NCBI GenBank assembly: GCA_937873285.1
Contig: CALMNV010000335.1
Coordinates: forward strand, 1 to 18,502
Origin: an uncultured Intrasporangium sp.
Lineage (GTDB): Bacteria; Actinomycetota; Actinomycetes; Actinomycetales; Dermatophilaceae
Direction: 5' to 3'
DNA: 18,502 bases
The notes under the pieces were generated by a model, which was not told where the DNA came from, did not search any database, and was given only the letters and a program-made list of their open reading frames with translations. Position numbers and translations under genes: made by a program. Positions 14,837 to 18,502 of the stretch are shown piece by piece. Position 1 is the stretch's first letter. Every line of letters starts with the position of its first letter.

Positions 14837-14866
14837 GCACCTGCCGGCACCTGCCGGCACCTGCCG
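14837..14866. repeat. Three tandem copies of a 10-bp unit
   Basis: GCACCTGCCG is repeated three times exactly, immediately followed by two copies of the 9-mer GCAGCCAAG (14867-14884). The repeats lie in the convergent RCK/GNAT intergenic region and contribute the terminator stem. Confidence 0.9.
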
Positions 14867-14870
14867 GCAG
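14851..14870. terminator. Bidirectional hairpin between convergent genes
   Basis: CTGCCGGC (14851-14858) and GCCGGCAG (14863-14870) form an 8-bp stem with loop ACCT, 20 bases past the RCK stop. Because of the tandem repeat the stem can also form one unit earlier. No U-tract. Confidence 0.6.
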
Positions 14871-14913
14871 CCAAGGCAGCCAAGGGACACCGACCGGTCA
14901 TCCGGCGGCCGGG

Positions 14914-15441
14914 TCAGAGTCTCGGCCAGGGCCCCGGCTCCTCGTGGAGCGGCAGGACCATGGCGATCTCCTCGTCGCCGTCGTCTGCGCTGACCACACC
15001 CATGGGCCGCCGGTAGTCGGTGGGCAGGAAGCCCATGCCGCTCGCGAAGGCGACCGCCCGCCCGTTCTCGGTGCCGACCCAGTAGACGAGGTGCCGCCGA
15101 CCGCCCTCGCGCGCCCGGGCCGCCGCCTCCTTGACCAGCAGGGTCGCCACCCCCGTGCCGCGGTAGTCGGGGGCCACCCACAGGCCGAAGAGCTCCGCGA
15201 CCTCGCTGGACGCCGCCTGCCCCTCCCCGATGCTCACCACGCCGACGGCCTGTCCCTGACGCACCGCCACGAGTCGCTGGGAGCGCACCATCCGGGCGCG
15301 CCAGATCCGCTCGTCGAAGGCCTCCTCCTCCTCGAGCGAGCCGACGAACGCCTCGGGAGACTCCCGCAAGGCGGCCAGGCGCACCGACCGGTAGTCCTGC
15401 CAGTCCGCCTCGCCAAGGGCTCGCACGTTGACATCGCTCAT
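14914..15441 (-). CDS. GNAT-family N-acetyltransferase
   Basis: A 175-residue single-domain GNAT. The acetyl-CoA pyrophosphate-binding motif A is LWVAPDYRGTGVATLLV (about 87-103), with the R/QxxGxG/A core at Arg94-Ala99, and motif B includes the NGRAVAFASGMGF segment. The acceptor substrate is not predictable. ATG 15441 has a weak AAGG 8 bases upstream. The upstream region holds the dyad GTCAA-CC-TTGAC (15445-15456). It lies 0.8 kb from an AcuC-type deacetylase; a protein acetylation/deacetylation pair is conceivable, but the genes are not in one operon. Confidence 0.88.
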   Translation of the reverse strand: MSDVNVRALGEADWQDYRSVRLAALRESPEAFVGSLEEEEAFDERIWRARMVRSQRLVAVRQGQAVGVVSIGEGQAASSEVAELFGLWVAPDYRGTGVATLLVKEAAARAREGGRRHLVYWVGTENGRAVAFASGMGFLPTDYRRPMGVVSADDGDEEIAMVLPLHEEPGPWPRL

Positions 15442-15532
15442 AGGGTCAACCTTGACAGAGCGGCCCCGTCGCGGCGAGCGGGGGAGGCGAACTCTGGCCG
15501 AACGAGCGGCATACGGCCCGGCCGGTGGCTGC

Positions 15533-16339
15533 TCACCCCTGCCCGGACGCGAGCTGTCGGGAGCGGGCGGCGGCGGCCTCCATCGCGGTCACGAAGGCGG
15601 CGCGCACGCGGTGGTCGTCGAGCTGGCGCAGCGCCGCGACGGTGGTGCCGCCCGGGGAGGACACCTGCTCGCGCAGCACCGTGGGGTGTTCGCCGGTCTC
15701 CCGGAGCATCGTCGCGGCGCCGTAGAGCGTCTGCACGACGAGCTCGGTGGCGGTGCCGCGCGGCAGGCCCAGCACGACGCCGGCCTCGATCATCGCCTCC
15801 ACCACGTAGAAGATGTATGCCGGGCCGCTGCCCGAGATCGCCGTCACCGCGTCGAGGTGCTTCTCCTCGAGGCGTAGCACCCTGCCGCACGACGACAGGA
15901 GCGACTCGGCTTCGGCCAGGTGCTCCTGCGTGCAGTGCCGGCCGGGCGCGATCGCCGCCATGCCCTGGTCGACGAGCGCCGGGGTGTTGGGCATGACCCG
16001 GACGACCGAGGTGCCCTCGGGCAGCCGGGCCTCGAGGAAGCCGGTGGGGATGCCCGCTGCGAGGGAGACCACGGTGTTGCCGGGGGAGACGAAGTCACGG
16101 ATCTCCTCGAGCAGGGCCGCCATGTCCTGCGGCTTGACGACGAGCACGAGCGTGTCCGCCGAGCCGGCGGCGACGGGGTTGGGCAGCACCCGCACGCCGT
16201 AGCGGTCGCCGAGGGCGCGGGCCCGCTCGGCGTTGCGCTCGGTGATGACCAGGTCGGCCGCCGCTCGGCCGGCGCGGAGCAGGCCGGACAGCAGGGTCTC
16301 GCCCATCACCCCGGCGCCGAAGATGGCCGTCGTCGGCAT
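15533..16339 (-). CDS. proC: Pyrroline-5-carboxylate reductase
   Basis: Reduces 1-pyrroline-5-carboxylate (P5C) to proline with NAD(P)H, the last step of proline synthesis. The 268-residue protein has the nucleotide-binding IFGAGVMGETLLSGL (glycines 8, 10, 13), VKPQ, MPNTPALV, the substrate-binding AISGSGPAYIFY (about 167-178), and VSSPGGTTVAAL near the C-terminus. The ATG at 16339 is 6 bases after the proline dehydrogenase stop, so the two are co-transcribed. Length and motifs are normal. Confidence 0.97.
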   Translation of the reverse strand: MPTTAIFGAGVMGETLLSGLLRAGRAAADLVITERNAERARALGDRYGVRVLPNPVAAGSADTLVLVVKPQDMAALLEEIRDFVSPGNTVVSLAAGIPTGFLEARLPEGTSVVRVMPNTPALVDQGMAAIAPGRHCTQEHLAEAESLLSSCGRVLRLEEKHLDAVTAISGSGPAYIFYVVEAMIEAGVVLGLPRGTATELVVQTLYGAATMLRETGEHPTVLREQVSSPGGTTVAALRQLDDHRVRAAFVTAMEAAAARSRQLASGQG

Positions 16340-16345
16340 CGCCGC

Positions 16346-17296
16346 TCAGCCTCTCGTCGCCAGGCCGCGGAGGAAGAACAGCACGTTGGCCGGCTTCTCG
16401 GCCATGCGCCGCATGAGGTAGCCGTACCACTCGTCCCCATAGGGGAGGTAGACCCGCATCCGGTCGCCGCGGTCGGAGATGCGCCGCTGCTCCTCCGGCC
16501 GGATGCCGTAGAGCATCTGGTACTCGAACGAGTCCGGTCCTCGGCCGGCCTGCGCTGCCAGCGCGCCGGCGATCTCGATGAGCCTGGGGTCGTGGGTGGC
16601 GACCATGGGATAGCCCTCCCCCTGCATGAGGACCTTGAGGCAGCGCACGAAGGACCGGTCGACCTCGGTGCCCGAGAGGTAGGCGACCGACTCCGGCTCC
16701 CGGTAGGCGCCCTTGCACAGCCGCACCCGCGACCCGGCATACGACAGGTCACGGCAGTCCTGCTCCGTGCGGCGCAGGTAGGCCTGCAGCACGGCGCCCA
16801 CCGTGGGGAAGTCGGCCCGCAGGGCGTGCAGCGCCTCAAGCGTCGGGTCGGTGCGGGTCGAGTCCTCCATGTCGAGCGTCACGGTGGTGCCGGCCTCGCT
16901 CGCCACCGCGCAGATGTCCCGCGCGTGCTGCAGGGCGAGCTCGGGGCCGGTCCCCGGCAGGGCCTGGCCCAGCGCGCTCAGCTTGACCGACACCTCGACG
17001 GCGCCGCTCGCGGTGAGCCCGCGCTCGCGCAGGCCGGTGAGCAGCGCGACATACGCGTCCCGCGTGCGGGCGGCCTGCTCCGGCTCGCGGGTGTCCTCCC
17101 CGAGGAAGTCGATGGTCGCGAGGCGACCCGAGCCGACGAGCTCGGCTGCGGCGGACAGGACGTCGTCGCGTCCCGGGCCGGGCACGAACCGCCGCACGAC
17201 GGACCGCGACACCGGCGCCTTCTCGATGACATCCCGCACGCGGTCGGACTTCGACAGCTGCAGGAGCGAGCTGCGCAGCAGGTCGCCGGGATCCAT
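16346..17296 (-). CDS. Proline dehydrogenase (monofunctional, FAD-dependent)
   Basis: Oxidises proline to P5C and passes electrons to the respiratory chain at the membrane. The 316-residue length matches Thermus/Bacillus-type stand-alone PRODH rather than a PutA fusion. Motifs: TLDMEDSTRTDPTLEAL, RVRLCKGAYREPESVAY, VATHDPRLIE, FEYQMLYGIR, and the substrate-binding C-terminal segment RVYLPYGDEWYGYLMRR. I choose ATG 17296 (MDPGDLLRSSLL): the upstream frame has no homology, and a -10-like TACATT ends 7 nt before the ATG, suggesting leaderless expression. It shares an operon with proC, which catalyses the reverse carbon conversion; no P5C dehydrogenase is in the window. Confidence 0.95.
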   Translation of the reverse strand: MDPGDLLRSSLLQLSKSDRVRDVIEKAPVSRSVVRRFVPGPGRDDVLSAAAELVGSGRLATIDFLGEDTREPEQAARTRDAYVALLTGLRERGLTASGAVEVSVKLSALGQALPGTGPELALQHARDICAVASEAGTTVTLDMEDSTRTDPTLEALHALRADFPTVGAVLQAYLRRTEQDCRDLSYAGSRVRLCKGAYREPESVAYLSGTEVDRSFVRCLKVLMQGEGYPMVATHDPRLIEIAGALAAQAGRGPDSFEYQMLYGIRPEEQRRISDRGDRMRVYLPYGDEWYGYLMRRMAEKPANVLFFLRGLATRG

Positions 17297-17303
17297 GGGC
17301 GCC

Positions 17304-17309
17304 AATGTA
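17304..17309 (-). promoter_or_regulatory. -10 element for a leaderless PRODH-proC transcript
   Basis: TACATT on the - strand lies 7 nt upstream of the PRODH ATG, where no Shine-Dalgarno is present. The -35 is not recognisable. Confidence 0.45.
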
Positions 17310-17369
17310 CCGGTCCCGCCGGCTGCCACGTCCGCTGCCGAGCCCCGGGTGTGCGGCAGACTGCCCGGC

Positions 17370-18083
17370 ATGGGCCGCCCCTTCGCCGCCGTCGCCCTCG
17401 GGGCGATGCTCGTCGCCGGGTGCTCCGGTCCCGAGCCGCCGGCGGGCAGCGCCACGCCGAGCCTGGGGCGTGGCACCGACTCCCCGTCGCGCATGGTCTC
17501 CGCAGCCCCGCGCGCCTCCAGCCCGCCGACGAGCAGACCGCCGACGTATGCCGCCGCAGGTGTCCTCGCGCGACTCGCTGCGCTCACGCCGGAGCGCCTC
17601 GCGGTCACGGCGCTGCCGGCCGCGAGCCCGGTCGTCGTCGACGCGTGTCCCGGCGCCGCCTTCGTCAGCCGGCCGCCCGGCTCGGCAGCGCTCGTGCGAC
17701 AGTGGGGGGACGTGGCAGGTCCGACGGGCACCGAGATCTACCTGGCGGCCATCGTCTATCCAGACCCCGAGGCCGCGGCCCGGGCGCTCGGCCCGGTGCA
17801 ACGGGCGGTGCCCGCCTGCCAGGCGCCTCCCGCGCAGCGCGGCCTCACCGTGGCCGTGTCCGACGCGGGGGCAGCCCCGCTGGGCGGCGCGCCGGGAGCG
17901 AGCCTCGGCATCTCCTACGCGACTCCTCAGGGCACCACCTACGACCGCGTCACCGTCCTGCAACTGGGCAACGTGGCGCTCCGCGTGACCGCCACCGCGC
18001 GCGACCCGCGCCGCGCCGCGGAGCTGTCCACGCGCACGCTCGCCCAGGCCGTCGCCGCCGTCCGACGCGGCCCAGCCGGTTGA
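17370..18083 (+). CDS. Putative lipoprotein of unknown function
   Basis: A 237-residue protein with a short hydrophobic signal and lipobox LVAGC ending at Cys18, so it should be lipidated and anchored outside the membrane. A Ser/Pro/Thr-rich linker (about 20-60) leads to a folded domain (about 65-235) with two cysteines, in VVDACPGA and AVPACQAPP, that could form a disulfide. The domain vaguely recalls the PknH-type extracellular sensor domains of actinobacteria, but I cannot confirm the family. I start at ATG 17370 because the signal peptide begins there; CAGACT ends 7 nt upstream and no Shine-Dalgarno is seen, so leaderless translation is possible. Divergent from PRODH, 73 bp apart. Confidence 0.8.
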   Translation: MGRPFAAVALGAMLVAGCSGPEPPAGSATPSLGRGTDSPSRMVSAAPRASSPPTSRPPTYAAAGVLARLAALTPERLAVTALPAASPVVVDACPGAAFVSRPPGSAALVRQWGDVAGPTGTEIYLAAIVYPDPEAAARALGPVQRAVPACQAPPAQRGLTVAVSDAGAAPLGGAPGASLGISYATPQGTTYDRVTVLQLGNVALRVTATARDPRRAAELSTRTLAQAVAAVRRGPAG

Positions 18084-18110
18084 GCCGTTCGGCCGTTCGG
18101 CCGCTCGGCC
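18084..18110. repeat. 8-bp tandem repeat directly after the lipoprotein stop
   Basis: GCCGTTCG occurs twice, then GCCGCTCG and a partial GCCGTCG, beginning at the base after the stop codon. Confidence 0.75.
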
Positions 18111-18128
18111 GTCGAGGCGGCTGGCCGG

Positions 18129-18151
18129 GTCCGCGCAGACGCAGCGCGGAC
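18129..18151 (+). terminator. Hairpin terminator after the lipoprotein gene
   Basis: GTCCGCGC (18129-18136) and GCGCGGAC (18144-18151) form a perfect 8-bp stem with a 7-nt loop, 45 bases past the stop. No U-tract. Confidence 0.55.
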
Positions 18152-18248
18152 TGCGGCTCACCTGTCCGCTGTTGGCGAACATGCCCGGTGCCTGCGTCCG
18201 CACGCCTCCGGGTAGGGAACATGCGCACGAAGCCTCGCGTTGGTCCGG

Positions 18249-18304
18249 TTGTGCCTTGTGTCAGGGGACGCGCATAGCATCGAGGTGCCTCGATCAGTCA
18301 GGAG
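18249..18304 (+). promoter_or_regulatory. clpC promoter region with 16-bp palindrome and Shine-Dalgarno
   Basis: TTGTGC (18249-18254) and the -10-like CATAGC (18273-18278) are 18 bases apart. Directly downstream lies the perfect palindrome ATCGAGG-TG-CCTCGAT (18279-18294), covering the expected transcription start. AGGAG (18300-18304) is 6 bases before the ATG. Upstream, GAACATGC occurs twice exactly 40 bp apart (18177 and 18217). Confidence 0.5.
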
Positions 18305-18310
18305 CGAAAC

Positions 18311-18502
18311 ATGTTTGAACGGTTCACCGACCGGGCCCGGAGGGTGGTTGTCCTGGCGCAGGAGGAAGCGCGCCTGCTCAACCACAACTACATCGGGACC
18401 GAGCACATCCTCCTGGGTCTGATCCACGAGGGCGAGGGTGTGGCCGCCAAGGCCCTGGAGAGCCTCGACATCTCGCTCGAGGCGGTCCGCGCTCAGGTGC
18501 AG
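18311..18502 (+). CDS. clpC: ATP-dependent Clp protease ATP-binding subunit ClpC, N-terminal part
   Basis: The first 64 residues run to the window edge. [21 protein letters not shown] followed by [28 protein letters not shown] is the first Clp_N repeat of ClpC, the AAA+ unfoldase that feeds ClpP and is essential in mycobacteria. The N-terminal domain binds adaptors and phospho-arginine or substrate signals in studied homologues. The ATG has AGGAG 6 bases upstream. The rest of the gene, including both AAA modules, lies outside the window. Confidence 0.96.
   Translation, partial: MFERFTDRARRVVVLAQEEARLLNHNYIGTEHILLGLIHEGEGVAAKALESLDISLEAVRAQVQ

Noticed and set aside
14837..14884. Tandem 10-bp and 9-bp repeats as a CRISPR or attachment site
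   Set aside because: The units are contiguous without spacers and there are no cas or integrase genes nearby; simple slippage repeats in a convergent intergenic region.
12919..15441. acuC and GNAT as a dedicated acetylation operon
   Set aside because: They are in separate transcription units with the RCK gene and a terminator between them, and no acetyl-CoA synthetase is present; kept only as a weak contextual remark.
15920..18277. Very long + strand open frame over proC and PRODH
   Set aside because: Antisense of well-supported genes, with no recognisable domain; third-position GC keeps antisense frames open.

Overview
The window is high-GC actinobacterial chromosome. Gene order, bS22, the Rex-hemACD operon and GTG starts point to a Micrococcales-type organism, possibly Intrasporangiaceae-like; the family level is inference. 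Most of it is core metabolism.

Layout. 1-~365: foreign-looking sequence carrying the end of an unidentified gene and a Bfd-like [2Fe-2S] gene on the + strand; it abuts a hemL that has lost its C-terminus. 361-7574 (- strand): tetrapyrrole block rex-hemA-hemC-hemD-hemB-marR-hemL, which converts glutamyl-tRNA to uroporphyrinogen III. The first four genes are coupled by GTGA stop/start overlaps and are preceded by a near-consensus Rex operator, so haem precursor supply is probably tied to the NADH/NAD+ ratio. 7703-10422 (-): SDR-like protein, acyltransferase and mini-glutaredoxin in one operon. 10591-11082 (-): ribosomal protein bS22 and a 66-residue excisionase-type DNA-binding protein. 11245-15441: archaeal-type aspartyl-tRNA synthetase, AcuC-type deacetylase, RCK-domain K+ channel regulator and GNAT acetyltransferase. 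15533-17296 (-): proC and proline dehydrogenase. 17370-18083 (+): lipoprotein. 18311-end (+): start of clpC.

The most interesting element is the leader of the archaeal-type AspRS gene (12657-12811, - strand). It folds as a translational T-box riboswitch: a Stem I with GAC (Asp) in an asymmetric internal loop, an antisequestrator with a T-bulge reading UGGC (complementary to an acceptor end with discriminator G73, as in tRNA-Asp), and a mutually exclusive 8-bp sequestrator that buries the Shine-Dalgarno. The translational T-boxes usually described in actinobacteria control ileS; an Asp-specific one on a second-type AspRS would be unusual.

The order proC / small HTH / bS22 / SDR / acyltransferase / glutaredoxin-like / hemACDB resembles Mycobacterium tuberculosis Rv0500-Rv0512. 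Here the aspS-acuC-RCK-GNAT group sits between proC and the HTH gene. Other signals: strong over-use of the heptamer GTATGCC/GGCATAC, several putative leaderless starts with identical 7-nt spacing, and a perfect 16-bp palindrome at the clpC start region.
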